Positions 52,486 to 62,186 of a DNA stretch of 64,000 nt are shown one piece after another. Under the pieces are notes generated by a model, which was not told the DNA's origin, ran no database searches, and was given only the letters and a program-made list of their open reading frames with translations. The DNA is from Mesorhizobium sp. WSM3860 (GTDB lineage Bacteria; Pseudomonadota; Alphaproteobacteria; Rhizobiales; Rhizobiaceae): contig NZ_NSGF01000020.1 in the NCBI RefSeq assembly GCF_002294995.1, forward strand, positions 50,637 to 114,636. Reading direction: 5' to 3'. Made by a program: the position numbers and the translations under genes. Within the stretch, counting starts at the first letter, position 1. Each line of letters opens with the position of its first letter.

Positions 52486-53850
52486 TCACCCGAAGCGCGT
52501 CGAGATCACTCGTTCCAGCGCGCGAATGCCTTGCGCGTCGCCGCCGGTCAGACCGTACGGGCGATCATTCGGGTTCCAGGCAAAAATGTCGAAATGCGCC
52601 CAGCCGGGCGTCTTCTCGACAAAGCGCTTGAGGAAGAGTGCCGCGGTTATCGATCCGGCAAAACCGTCCGTCGTGACATTGTTGACGTCGGCAACCTTCG
52701 AGGAAAGCTTCGCGTCATAGGGACGCCACAGGGGCATGCGCCACAGCGGATCCTCGACAGCGAGCGAAGCCGCGGCCAGGTCGGACGCCAGTGCCTCGTC
52801 GCCGGTGTAGAAGGGCGGCAGATCGGGACCGAGCGCAACACGGGCCGCTCCGGTCAAGGTCGCCATGTCGAACAGCAGGGCCGGCCTTTCCTCGTCGGCA
52901 AGCGCCAGCGCGTCGGCCAGCACCAGCCGGCCTTCAGCATCGGTGTTGCCGATCTCCACCGTTATGCCCTTGCGACTCCTCAGCACGTCGCCAGGCCGGA
53001 AGGCATTCCCGGCGATCGAATTCTCGACCGCAGGGATCAGCACGCGCAGCCGCACATTCCGTTTCGCCGCCATGATCATCGAGGCGAGACCCAGCACGTT
53101 GGCGGCGCCGCCCATGTCCTTCTTCATCAGCAGCATGCCTGACGACGGCTTGATGTCGAGGCCGCCGGTGTCGAAGCAGACGCCCTTGCCGACCAGCGTC
53201 ACCTTCGGCGCGTCGCTCGGGCCCCAGGTCATGTCAATCAGCCGCGGCGCGCCGGCCGAGGCGCGGCCGACGGCATGGATCATCGGGAAATTCCGCGCCA
53301 GGAGATCGTCACCCTTGACGACGGAGACGTCGGCGCCGTGCCCGGCTGCCAATGCCTGGACAGCCTCCTCCAGCTCATCCGGCCCCATGTCGCTCGTCGG
53401 CGTGTTGACGAGGTCGCGCGTCAGGAAAATAGCCTCAGCGGTGCGGCGCACATGCGCGCCGTCGGCGCCCGACGGCAGCGCGAAGCGCAACGCCCTGCCG
53501 GGTTTCTTGCCGTAGCGGGTGAAGGCGTAGCCGCCGAGGACGACGGCCAGCGCGGCAAGCTCGGGCGCTGGCAGATCCTGGGCGAAATGCCATTCGCCCT
53601 CGGGCAGCGACCGCGCCAAGGCGCCCACGGCAAGCCGGCTCTCGCCGTCGCCAGTGCCGAACAGCGCGCCGGCGAGACCGCCACCTTCGGCCGGCAGAAC
53701 GAGCGTGCGGCCCGCCTCGCCGGAAAAGCCGTTGGCCCGTGCCCAGGCGATAACGGAAGGGGGAAGGCCAGTGCCGTCGAGGCCATCCTTTCCCATCAGG
53801 TAGACTGGCAAGGCTGCTTCCGGTTTCTGGTCAACGAGTTCAACAGGCAT
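52486..53850 (-). CDS. Leucyl aminopeptidase family protein (M17)
   Basis: This is a 454-residue M17 metallo-aminopeptidase. The metal and active-site segments are LVGKGVCFDTGGLDIKPSSG near residue 240, LMKKDMGGAANVLG near 265, and the family signature NTDAEGRLVLADAL near 320. It is shorter in the N-terminal domain than PepA. GGAG lies about nine bases before the ATG. The partner NlpC/P60 gene downstream suggests joint breakdown of peptides, possibly murein peptides. Confidence 0.9.
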   Translation of the reverse strand: MPVELVDQKPEAALPVYLMGKDGLDGTGLPPSVIAWARANGFSGEAGRTLVLPAEGGGLAGALFGTGDGESRLAVGALARSLPEGEWHFAQDLPAPELAALAVVLGGYAFTRYGKKPGRALRFALPSGADGAHVRRTAEAIFLTRDLVNTPTSDMGPDELEEAVQALAAGHGADVSVVKGDDLLARNFPMIHAVGRASAGAPRLIDMTWGPSDAPKVTLVGKGVCFDTGGLDIKPSSGMLLMKKDMGGAANVLGLASMIMAAKRNVRLRVLIPAVENSIAGNAFRPGDVLRSRKGITVEIGNTDAEGRLVLADALALADEERPALLFDMATLTGAARVALGPDLPPFYTGDEALASDLAAASLAVEDPLWRMPLWRPYDAKLSSKVADVNNVTTDGFAGSITAALFLKRFVEKTPGWAHFDIFAWNPNDRPYGLTGGDAQGIRALERVISTRFG

Positions 53851-53973
53851 TCGATGGTCTCCGGCCGGCACAGCGAGTCGGCTTTTTTAACGATCCGTTA
53901 GGGTTAACAGAATATTTCTGTGGGAGGGAAGACGGCCAGCTTAATGGCCGCGCAGGAATGGAGATAGGCGCCG

Positions 53974-54801
53974 ATGCCGATCAAAGCGTTGACCTTCACA
54001 AGCAAGCGTCTGGTCACCACGGCATTGATGGCGGTGCTGGCGGCCAGCGTGGCCGGCTGCGGCAGCACCAGCAAGTTCACGACCGGCTCCATTTCCCGCT
54101 CCGACAGTCGGCCGCTGGAAACGATGTCGGCCAGCGAACTGCACAGCGCCACGACCAGGCTCGGCGAATCCTACGCCAGGAACCCGAACGACAAACGCAT
54201 CGCCACCAACTATGCCGCGGCGCTGCAGATGGATGGCGACGCCGACCAGTCGTTGGCTGTGATGCGCAAGCTCGCGATCGCCTACCCCAAGGACCGCGAC
54301 GTGCTCGCCGCCTACGGCAAGGCGCTTGCCGCCAACGGGCAGTTCGAGCAGGCGCTGGATGCGGTGCGCCGCGCGCAGACGCCGGAATATCCGGACTGGC
54401 GCCTGGTTTCGGCGGAAGCCGCCATCCTTGACCAGATGGGGCAGCGGGACGAGGCACGTCAGGACTACCGGAAGGCGCTCGAGCTCAAGCCGAACGAACC
54501 TTCGATCCTTTCCAATCTCGGCATGTCCTATGTGCTGGAGGGGGATCTGCGCACCGCCGAGACCTATATGCGCTCGGCCGCGCAGCAGCCTAACGCCGAC
54601 AGCCGCGTGCGGCAGAACCTGGCGCTGGTCGTCGGCCTGCAGGGCCGCTTCGACGAGGCCGAAAAGATCGCCTCGCAGGAGCTTTCGCCGGAACAGGCGC
54701 AGGCCAACATCGCCTATCTGCGCCAGATGCTTGCGCAGCAGAATGCCTGGAGCAAGCTCAAGGATCAGGACAAGGGCAAGGCGAAGGTCGCGACCAACTG
54801 A
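53974..54801 (+). CDS. tadD: TPR lipoprotein TadD-like (Flp pilus assembly)
   Basis: This is a 275-residue lipoprotein. The signal ends in a lipobox (VLAASVAGC near residues 20-28). TPR repeats follow, for example RLGESYARNPNDKRIATNYAAAL, ARQDYRKALELKPNEPSILSNLG and AQQPNADSRVRQNLALVVGL. TadD helps assemble the outer-membrane secretin and pilus machinery. It is on the opposite strand to, and convergent with, tadC of the main locus. Confidence 0.85.
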   Translation: MPIKALTFTSKRLVTTALMAVLAASVAGCGSTSKFTTGSISRSDSRPLETMSASELHSATTRLGESYARNPNDKRIATNYAAALQMDGDADQSLAVMRKLAIAYPKDRDVLAAYGKALAANGQFEQALDAVRRAQTPEYPDWRLVSAEAAILDQMGQRDEARQDYRKALELKPNEPSILSNLGMSYVLEGDLRTAETYMRSAAQQPNADSRVRQNLALVVGLQGRFDEAEKIASQELSPEQAQANIAYLRQMLAQQNAWSKLKDQDKGKAKVATN

Positions 54802-54814
54802 CCCGGCCCGGCAC

Positions 54815-54966
54815 CTAGTGCAGGTCACTGTTTTGCGGAAACCGCGAACTGCTCTCTAGCTGTTTGGTTTTCCGCATCTCGGACGGAAAACCGCTACACA
54901 CTTCCTGGAATTGCTTTGAAGCGATGCCGGACAAGGAAAGCCGCGCGGCACCCGCCAGGTGGCTTT
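54815..54966. repeat. RIME-like repeat and hairpins between tadD and tadC
   Basis: GCGGAAACC pairs with GGTTTTCCGC, followed by GGACGGAAAACCGC and a CTACACACTTCC-type segment typical of rhizobial mosaic elements. At its right end AAAGCC/GGCTTT enclose a GC-rich loop (54938-54966), a likely terminator for tadC on the minus strand. Confidence 0.6.
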
Positions 54967-54987
54967 GTCATGACTCAATGGTTTCGC

Positions 54988-56004
54988 CTATTGGCTGCTG
55001 GAATTGTGCTGGTCGCCGAAGATGCCGCGCTGGCTGACCTGGATGCCGGCCGGCCCCAGAATGATGGCGAACAGAACCGGCAGGAAGAACAGGATCATCG
55101 GCACGGTGAGCTTCGGCGGCAGCGCTGCGGCCTTCTTTTCGGCCGCATTCATACGCATGTCGCGGCTTTCCGAGGCAAGCACGCGCAGCGCATGCGCCAC
55201 CGGCGTGCCGTAGCGCTCCGCCTGGACCAGGGCCTGGGTTACCGATTTCACCGAATCCAGACCTGTGCGGCTTGCCAGGTTCTCGTAAGCGACCCTGCGG
55301 TCCTGCAGGTAGGAGAGCTCGGCATTGGTGAGGACGAATTCCTCGGCGAGCGCCACGGACTGCGTTCCGATCTCGTCGGCGACCTTGCGAAGCGCTGCTT
55401 CCACCGACATGCCGGATTCGACGCAGATCAGCATCAGGTCGAGCGCGTCCGGCCACGCCAGTTGGATCGACTGCTTGCGTTTGGTGGCGCGGTTGTTGAC
55501 GTAGAGGATGGGCGCATAGAAGCCGCCATAGGCGACGAGAATGCAGACAAACAGCTTGATGAAGGCAGGCTGCTGCGCCAGACCGCCGAGAAGGAACAGA
55601 TAGATCGCCGCGAGCGCGAATCCGACGAAGGGCAGGATCAGACGAAAGAACAGGAAGCGCGTCAGCGGATTCTGGCCGCGGAAGCCCGCAACTTTCAGTT
55701 TCTGCAGCGTGCCTTCGTCGGCAAGCGCGCGCTTGAGATCCAGCCGTTCGACGATGTTGCGCATGCCGATCGACTGTTCCTCGCGCAAACCCTTGCGGCG
55801 GCGGTCGGCTTCATTGGCGAGCCGCTGACGCTGCTTAGCGCGCAGCTCGTCTCGCTCGAGCGCCACGGTTTTCATGCGCGCCTTGAGCTGATCGCCGCCA
55901 AGCGCAGGCATGAGCGTGAAGACGGTCGCAAAAACCGCGATGCCGACCAGGAGCGCGATAAGAAAGGAAGGATCGGTCAGCGTCTTGACGACCTGGTCTG
56001 TCAT
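54988..56004 (-). CDS. tadC: Flp pilus inner-membrane platform protein TadC
   Basis: This is a 338-residue type II secretion F-domain protein with about four hydrophobic segments: FLIALLVGIAVFATVFTLM at the N-terminus, FFRLILPFVGFALAAIYLF, and VPMILFFLPVLFAIILGPAG at the C-terminus. The F-domain core is LMLICVESGMSVEAALRKVADE. It forms the pilus assembly platform with TadB and the CpaF ATPase. It follows tadB by 13 bases. Confidence 0.93.
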   Translation of the reverse strand: MTDQVVKTLTDPSFLIALLVGIAVFATVFTLMPALGGDQLKARMKTVALERDELRAKQRQRLANEADRRRKGLREEQSIGMRNIVERLDLKRALADEGTLQKLKVAGFRGQNPLTRFLFFRLILPFVGFALAAIYLFLLGGLAQQPAFIKLFVCILVAYGGFYAPILYVNNRATKRKQSIQLAWPDALDLMLICVESGMSVEAALRKVADEIGTQSVALAEEFVLTNAELSYLQDRRVAYENLASRTGLDSVKSVTQALVQAERYGTPVAHALRVLASESRDMRMNAAEKKAAALPPKLTVPMILFFLPVLFAIILGPAGIQVSQRGIFGDQHNSSSQ

Positions 56005-56017
56005 TGGATCCGTGCCC

Positions 56018-57031
56018 CTACACTTCGAAGTTCATCATCTTGCGCATCACCAGGATGCCAATCGACATCCAGACGCCGGAGCAGCCGAGGATCAGATTGC
56101 CTGTGCTGGTGGTGAACAGCGGCATGATGTAGTTCGGGCTGGTCAGATAGACGAGAAAGGCGACGACGAAAGGCAGGGCGCCGATGATGACGGCGGATGC
56201 CTTCGCTTCCATCGACAGCGCCTGCACCTTGGCCTTCATCTTCTTGCGGTCGCGCAGCACGCGCGAAAGGTTGCCCAGTGCTTCGGAGAGATTGCCGCCG
56301 GCCTGCGACTGGATCTGGATGACAATGCCGAAGAAGCCGGCCTCGGTGCATGGCATGGTCTCGGACATGCGCATCGTGGCATCGGGGATCGACATACCCA
56401 TCTGCTGGGAATCGACGATGCGGCGGAACTCGGAGCGGACCGGCTCCGGGGATTCGTTGGCGATCAGGCGGATCGCATCGTTCAGCGGCAGACCGGACTT
56501 CACCGCGCGCACGATGATGTCGAGGGCATTCGGGAATTCCTCCAGGAAGGCCTTCACCCGGCGCGCGCGACGGAACGAGACGAACCAGCGCGGCAGGCCG
56601 AGGGCTCCGGCCAGGAGAGCGCCGGGCAGGACCAGCAACGGCGCGCCGGCAAGATAGGCGAGGACCGTAAGCACGATGCCGCAGATCACCGAGTAGATGT
56701 AGAAGCGCTCGAGGGAGACCGTCATGCCGGCCTGGCGGATCTGCGCCCTCAGCGGCGGTTTCTTGACGTTGCGGTCGTTGGTTTTCTGCTTTTCATCGAG
56801 CTGCTTCAGCGAATCCTGAAGCGTCTTGCGCCGCCTGACCGCTTCCGCGGCGCGGTCGCGCGTAGCCTTCACCACCGATCGGTCGGTCTCGGCTGTCTTG
56901 ATCGTTTCAAGCCGCTTGCCGGCCTGCTTCTCGTTATCGATGCGCTTGAACAGGAAAGCATAGGCTATCGCGCCGGCGCTGAGGCCCGCTAGCACGACGA
57001 AAGCCAGAACCGTGGTGTCAATTCCGAACAT
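56018..57031 (-). CDS. tadB: Flp pilus inner-membrane platform protein TadB
   Basis: This is a 337-residue partner of TadC with the type II secretion F domain (LDIIVRAVKSGLPLNDAIRLIANES and GFFGIVIQIQSQAGGNLSEALGNLSRVLRDR). Hydrophobic segments lie at both ends. It follows the cpaF gene by 29 bases in the same transcript direction. Confidence 0.93.
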   Translation of the reverse strand: MFGIDTTVLAFVVLAGLSAGAIAYAFLFKRIDNEKQAGKRLETIKTAETDRSVVKATRDRAAEAVRRRKTLQDSLKQLDEKQKTNDRNVKKPPLRAQIRQAGMTVSLERFYIYSVICGIVLTVLAYLAGAPLLVLPGALLAGALGLPRWFVSFRRARRVKAFLEEFPNALDIIVRAVKSGLPLNDAIRLIANESPEPVRSEFRRIVDSQQMGMSIPDATMRMSETMPCTEAGFFGIVIQIQSQAGGNLSEALGNLSRVLRDRKKMKAKVQALSMEAKASAVIIGALPFVVAFLVYLTSPNYIMPLFTTSTGNLILGCSGVWMSIGILVMRKMMNFEV

Positions 57032-57060
57032 CGACCGGGGCCCCTACACCTCCAGATGCA

Positions 57061-58560
57061 TCAGTCAGCGCGTTTCTCCATGGCCTCGAGCGCGTTGGCG
57101 AGGCGCTGCTCCTCGCCATAGTAGCGGGCACGATCCCAGAAATGCGGCCGGCCGATGCCGGTGGAGACATGCTCGCCGATCAGACGGCCGCTCGCGTCCT
57201 CGCCCTTGATGTTGTAGAGGACGAGATCCTGGGTGATGACGACGTCGCCTTCCATGCCGATCACCTCGGTGATGTGGGTGATGCGGCGCGAGCCATCGCG
57301 CAGACGAGCCGCCTGGATGATCACGTCGACCGAGCCGACGACGATCTCGCGCACCGTTTTCTGCGGCAGCGAATAGCCGCCCATGGCGATCATCGATTCA
57401 ATACGGTTCAGGCATTCGCGCGGGCTGTTGGAGTGGATCGTTCCCATCGAGCCGTCATGGCCGGTGTTCATCGCCTGCAGAAGGTCGAAAACTTCCGGTC
57501 CGCGCACCTCGCCGACGATGATCCGCTCGGGGCGCATGCGCAGGCAGTTCTTGACGAGGTCGCGCATGGTCACCTCGCCCTCGCCTTCGAGATTGGGCGG
57601 CCTGGTTTCGAGACGCACCACATGCGGCTGCTGCAGCTGCAGCTCGGCCGAGTCCTCGCAGGTGATGACCCGCTCCTCGCGATCGATGTAGTTGGTCAGG
57701 CAATTGAGCAGCGTCGTCTTGCCCGAGCCGGTACCGCCCGAGATGACGACGTTGCAGCGGACGCGACCGATGATCTTCAGGATCTCCGCGCCTTGCGGCG
57801 AGATGGCGCCGAACTTGACCAGCTGGTCGAGCGTCAGCTTGTCCTTCTTGAACTTGCGGATGGTGAGCGCGGTGCCATCAAGCGAGAGCGGCGGCGCGAT
57901 CACGTTGACGCGCGAGCCGTCGGGAAGGCGCGCGTCGCAGATCGGGCTCGATTCGTCGACGCGGCGGCCGACCTGGCTGACGATGCGCTGGCAGATGTTG
58001 AGCAGCTGCTGGTTGTCGCGGAAGCGAATGCTGGTCGGTTCGACCTTGCCGTTAACCTCGATGTAGACGTTCTTTGAGCCGTTGACCATGATGTCGGCGA
58101 TGTCGTCGCGCGCGAGCAGCGGCTCCAGCGGCCCATAGCCGAGCACGTCGTTGCAGATGTCCTCGAGCAGCTCTTCCTGCTCCGAGATCGACATCGCGAA
58201 ATTCTTGATCGCGATGATGTCGTTGACGATGTCGCGGATTTCCTCGCGCGCGCTTTCCGGATCGAGTTTGGCGAGTTGCGAAAGATCGATCGTGTCGATG
58301 AGCGCGGAAAACACCTGGCTCTTGGTGTCATAGTAGGTTTCGCCGCGCTCGCGCTGGACCCTTTTCGGCGGCTCGGGCGCCATCGGCGGCGCCTCGACCG
58401 GACGTCGAACGGGCGACGCGGCGGGCGTGCTCGGCGCGGGCGCGGCCGGCCGATCGAGAGCCGCCGTCGCGGCCGGAGCGGGAGCGGCCGGAGGAGGTGC
58501 TGGCGGACGGAATTCGGGAGCTGCCCGGCTGCCGTCGTCTGTGCCTCTTTTACCAAACAT
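57061..58560 (-). CDS. cpaF: Pilus secretion ATPase CpaF/TadA
   Basis: This is a 499-residue hexameric secretion ATPase that powers Flp pilus extension and retraction. A Pro/Ala-rich N-terminal stretch precedes the ATPase. Walker A is ISGGTGSGKTTLLN near residue 275, the Asp box EDSAELQL, Walker B IIVGEVRGPEVFDLL near 345, and the His box NTGHDGSMGTIHSNSPRE near 370. It lies between cpaE and tadB. Confidence 0.95.
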   Translation of the reverse strand: MFGKRGTDDGSRAAPEFRPPAPPPAAPAPAATAALDRPAAPAPSTPAASPVRRPVEAPPMAPEPPKRVQRERGETYYDTKSQVFSALIDTIDLSQLAKLDPESAREEIRDIVNDIIAIKNFAMSISEQEELLEDICNDVLGYGPLEPLLARDDIADIMVNGSKNVYIEVNGKVEPTSIRFRDNQQLLNICQRIVSQVGRRVDESSPICDARLPDGSRVNVIAPPLSLDGTALTIRKFKKDKLTLDQLVKFGAISPQGAEILKIIGRVRCNVVISGGTGSGKTTLLNCLTNYIDREERVITCEDSAELQLQQPHVVRLETRPPNLEGEGEVTMRDLVKNCLRMRPERIIVGEVRGPEVFDLLQAMNTGHDGSMGTIHSNSPRECLNRIESMIAMGGYSLPQKTVREIVVGSVDVIIQAARLRDGSRRITHITEVIGMEGDVVITQDLVLYNIKGEDASGRLIGEHVSTGIGRPHFWDRARYYGEEQRLANALEAMEKRAD

Positions 58561-58590
58561 GATCGACTACCCGATGCCGCTCAGCGAGCG

Positions 58591-59880
58591 TCATTTCTTG
58601 CTGCGTGAAAGCTTGCCGAGGATGGCGCCAAGGCCTGCCTTCTTCTTCGCCTTGATCTCGCTGCGCCCGGTCAGTACATGCGCGATTTCGTTGATCGTGC
58701 CGACGACCGGGCTCTTGGCGTCCATCTCGCCAAGCATGCGGCCGTTGTTGGCCGCGTTGCCGAACAGCAGCGGCTCGAAATTGATCACCGCCATGGGCGT
58801 GATGCCGAGCGGTTCGGAAAAATCCGATGCCGCGATCTCCGGGCGTTTGGGAACGCCCGCCTGGTTGATGATCAGCTTCGGCGGCGGGTCGTTCGGACGC
58901 AACCGCTTCAGCATGTCGACCATATTCTTGGTGTTGCGCAGATTGGCGAGTTCTGGCGTGGCCGTGATGACGATCTCGTCGGCCTTGATCAGCGTGCTCT
59001 TGGTCCAACCGCTCCAGACGTGAGGGACGTCGAGCACCAGCAAAGGCGCGCTGCGCTGCGCCGTTTCGATGACCTGGGAGAAGGCGTCAGGATCGAAATC
59101 ATAGACGCGCTCGAGCGTGGAGGGCGCCGCCAGCAGCGACAAATGCTCGGCGCATTGCGCCAGCAGCCGGTCGAGATAGACCTCGTCGACGCGCTCGGGC
59201 GAAAACACCGCCTCGGCGATGCCTTGCGCGGGGTCCCGGTCGAAGTTGATGTTGGCGGTGCCGAAGGCGAGATCGAGATCGGCGACGACCACTTCGGACT
59301 TGAACAAGGACGACATCGCCCAGGCGACGTTGTGGGCGATCGTCGACGAGCCGACGCCGCCCTTGGCGCCGATGAAGGCGATGGAGCGGCCGATCGGATC
59401 GGACTCGGGATCGACGAAGATCGACGAGACGACGCTGACGATATCCGTCATCGAGACCGGCGCGATGACATATTCGGAAATGCCCGAACGGATAAGCTCC
59501 CGGTAAAGGCCGACATCGTTGTAATGGCCGATGACCACGACCTTCGAGGTCGGATCGCAATATTCGGCGAGCTGAGCGAGCTGCTCGAGCAGCTGTTTCG
59601 GCTCGCTGCGCGATTCCAGCAGGATCAGGTTTGGCGTCGGCGCCGACTGGTAGAATTCGATCGCGGTGGCGATGCCGCCCATATGGACCTTGAGATGGGC
59701 CTTGGCCATGCGGCGGTCCTCGCCGGCGCGCCCGATCGGATTTGCGACGCCTTCGGTCTCGCAGAAAGCTTGGATCGAGATGCGCGGCACCGGGCGCAGC
59801 GCCTGCATGGCGGCGATGTCCTGTTGCGAGAGATCGCCGGTATCCGCAGGCGTGTCGTACGCAAGATTGCTCATCGTCAT
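58591..59880 (-). CDS. cpaE: Pilus assembly ATPase CpaE/TadZ
   Basis: This is a 429-residue MinD/ParA-like protein that positions the pilus machine at the pole. An N-terminal receiver-like domain (NLILLESRSEPKQLLEQL) precedes a deviant Walker A (FIGAKGGVGSSTIAHNVAWA near residue 165) and a Walker A'-type VVVADLDLAFG near 200. The start 7 bases after CGGAA was used. It follows cpaD by 25 bases. Confidence 0.93.
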   Translation of the reverse strand: MTMSNLAYDTPADTGDLSQQDIAAMQALRPVPRISIQAFCETEGVANPIGRAGEDRRMAKAHLKVHMGGIATAIEFYQSAPTPNLILLESRSEPKQLLEQLAQLAEYCDPTSKVVVIGHYNDVGLYRELIRSGISEYVIAPVSMTDIVSVVSSIFVDPESDPIGRSIAFIGAKGGVGSSTIAHNVAWAMSSLFKSEVVVADLDLAFGTANINFDRDPAQGIAEAVFSPERVDEVYLDRLLAQCAEHLSLLAAPSTLERVYDFDPDAFSQVIETAQRSAPLLVLDVPHVWSGWTKSTLIKADEIVITATPELANLRNTKNMVDMLKRLRPNDPPPKLIINQAGVPKRPEIAASDFSEPLGITPMAVINFEPLLFGNAANNGRMLGEMDAKSPVVGTINEIAHVLTGRSEIKAKKKAGLGAILGKLSRSKK

Positions 59881-59905
59881 GCTCTTTCCGTGATCCGGCG
59901 TGGGC

Positions 59906-60643
59906 TCAGTAAGTCACTTCCGAATTGCCGAGGAACTCATCCGAAATGCCTCTCGCCCGGTAGACGTCGATGACCGCGCCGCGATTTTCGGCATCGATGT
60001 CGGACTGCTTGCGCGGCCCGAGCAGATCGTTGGGATTGGCCATCTGGGCGGCGAGGTTGTTCTGATAGGAGCACCCGAAATCGGCATAATGCTTGTTTTC
60101 CGATGTCTGCAGCAGGTCTTCCGGCCAGCGCCCGCATTTGTCGGTCTGGGCCCTCACGGCGACGAAGGCGACGCGGACCGGCGCCGAAGCTTCTGGCACG
60201 GCCGATTGGTAAGCCGTCATGACGATCCGATCGCGCTTGACGCCGGCCGCAATGGCAAGCCTGGCGAAATCGCGGCTCGCGGCCTGGGCGGCGGCCTGGT
60301 TCGCGGAACCGACCGGGGCCGCGATCGTCAGCGCCGGCGCGGCGCTCCTGTCGTAGCCGTCGAGGAAGCCGAGCAGAGTGTCGCGCTGCGAAGCGGTCAT
60401 GCCGCGATCGCCGGCGCCGACCGGAAGGTCGATCTTCTGGTTCTTCTCGGCGATAACGATCGGATGATTGGTGCGGTAGTCGTCCGGAATGGAGCCCACC
60501 GTCACACTGTCGCGGTGGAAGTTGGCGCATCCGGCGAGCGACGCCGCAAAGGCGATCGCCAGGACCGGAGACGCCCCGCGGAAACGTCCGCGGCCGTATT
60601 TTGCCGCTGCGATCGCGATGGCCTTCGATGTCGAGTTGGACAT
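59906..60643 (-). CDS. cpaD: Pilus assembly lipoprotein CpaD
   Basis: This is a 245-residue CpaD family outer-membrane lipoprotein. A lipobox near residue 38 (ASLAGCANF) follows a hydrophobic stretch. The family core is DDYRTNHPIVIAEKNQKIDL and NFGCSYQ-like FGCSYQNNLAAQMANPNDLL near the end. It is thought to help localise the secretin. The frame runs 57 codons further upstream into cpaC, so the internal MSNSTSK start was taken. Confidence 0.9.
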   Translation of the reverse strand: MSNSTSKAIAIAAAKYGRGRFRGASPVLAIAFAASLAGCANFHRDSVTVGSIPDDYRTNHPIVIAEKNQKIDLPVGAGDRGMTASQRDTLLGFLDGYDRSAAPALTIAAPVGSANQAAAQAASRDFARLAIAAGVKRDRIVMTAYQSAVPEASAPVRVAFVAVRAQTDKCGRWPEDLLQTSENKHYADFGCSYQNNLAAQMANPNDLLGPRKQSDIDAENRGAVIDVYRARGISDEFLGNSEVTY

Positions 60644-60656
60644 GTCCGCTTTCCCG

Positions 60657-62186
60657 TCACTTGTAGATGAAGCCGACGACGCCGTGGTAACGGCCAGGTG
60701 GCCTATCGGTCTGCATGGTGCCGTAGACGCGATTGACGCGACCGAGGAACATGCCGGCGCCATCGCTCGCCGCATTGAAATTATCGTCCGGCTTGGCCAA
60801 TTCGTTGCGCGCAACGGGCCGCGCCAGATAGGGCGTGATGATGATGACGAGCTCGCTCTCGTTGCGCACGAAGTCGCGGCTGCGAAAGAGCGCGCCGAGC
60901 ACCGGAATCTTGGTCAGTCCGGGCAATCCAACGACGGCCTGCCTGACGTCGTCGCGCACGAGACCTGCGATCATCATCGACCCGCCGGAAGGCAGTTCCA
61001 CCGTCGTATCTGCAAGACGCTTGCGCAGCGACAGGGCATTCATGCCGATACTGCTGTTATCCGTGGAAGCCGACACGGAGCCCTCGGTTGTCGGTTCGGA
61101 AACCGACGTTCTCACCTTCAGGCTGATGCGGCCGGGTGACAGCACCACCGGCTGAAACTCCAATCCGATGCCGTATTCGATCTTCTCGACCTGATAGTTC
61201 TTCAGGCCGGTCTGGTTGTCGTTGGAGACGTTTGCAGAAACATTGGTCACCATATTGTATTCGCCGCCGACCTTGAAGGTCGCCTTTTCCCCGGACACCG
61301 CGGTCAAGGTTGGCTCGGCCAAGGTCTTCATGACCCCCGACTGCTCCATTGCGTTGATATAAGACTGCAGCCCGGACGCACTGACAGCTACGCCCGCGTT
61401 CGACAGCGGCTTACCGAGACCAGTGTAAGGATCGCTGAGCGCGCCCCAGGAGATGCCGTTGCTGCCGCCGGTAGCCATCATGTTGACGCCGAGCTGCTTC
61501 ATCACCGAGCGGCTGACTTCGGCCACCGTCACCTTCAGCGTTACCTGATCGTCGCCGATAATCTGCAGCAGATTGACGATCTTGGAGACCCGGCGCTCCT
61601 GGTCGGGATTGTTGATGTCGACGCCGCCATTGGCGGAGCCGCCGGCGGCCGTCTGCGAATATTGGCCGGTCGTCGCTTCACCGCCCGACACGAAGATGGT
61701 GGCCAGATCGACGGCGCGCTTGGCATCGAGCGGTGTATCGACATTGCCGGTGAGAATTACGTTGTCGTTCAGCAGCTCGACCTTGATCTGCGACGTCGGG
61801 AGGAAGCGCTTGAGATAGTCTTCCAGCCCGGCCACGTCGCGTTCGACCGCCAGATCGAGACTGGCGATCTGCTCACCGTTGGGGCCGAAGACGAAGATGT
61901 TGGTTTCGCCGACCGCCTTGCCGAACAGATAGATGCGGCGCGCCGTGCGCGTCACTGCGTCGGCGACCGCGGGATTGGCGACGAGTATGTCGTAGGCGTC
62001 ACTCGGCAGGTCGATAACGACCGACTTGTTGAGGCCAAGCTTGACGCGTTGCGAGGCAACCGAGGCCGTCACACCCGCCGCCCTTTTCGCGGCCTTGGCC
62101 TCGACGAGCCCGGGCGCATTGGTGCCGATCAGGAACAGGCCGATTGCGGCCGCCGCGATGACGGGCAGTTTGCCGATTAGGCTCAT
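60657..62186 (-). CDS. cpaC: Flp pilus secretin CpaC/RcpA
   Basis: This is a 509-residue outer-membrane secretin. After a signal sequence (AAAAIGLFLIGTNAPGLVEA), the pilus N-domain (VVIDLPSDAYDILVANPAVADAV) and BON-type region precede the secretin domain, ending in PVLGALFRSRDFVRNESELV. It forms the pilus channel. It overlaps cpaB as ATGA. Confidence 0.93.
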   Translation of the reverse strand: MSLIGKLPVIAAAAIGLFLIGTNAPGLVEAKAAKRAAGVTASVASQRVKLGLNKSVVIDLPSDAYDILVANPAVADAVTRTARRIYLFGKAVGETNIFVFGPNGEQIASLDLAVERDVAGLEDYLKRFLPTSQIKVELLNDNVILTGNVDTPLDAKRAVDLATIFVSGGEATTGQYSQTAAGGSANGGVDINNPDQERRVSKIVNLLQIIGDDQVTLKVTVAEVSRSVMKQLGVNMMATGGSNGISWGALSDPYTGLGKPLSNAGVAVSASGLQSYINAMEQSGVMKTLAEPTLTAVSGEKATFKVGGEYNMVTNVSANVSNDNQTGLKNYQVEKIEYGIGLEFQPVVLSPGRISLKVRTSVSEPTTEGSVSASTDNSSIGMNALSLRKRLADTTVELPSGGSMMIAGLVRDDVRQAVVGLPGLTKIPVLGALFRSRDFVRNESELVIIITPYLARPVARNELAKPDDNFNAASDGAGMFLGRVNRVYGTMQTDRPPGRYHGVVGFIYK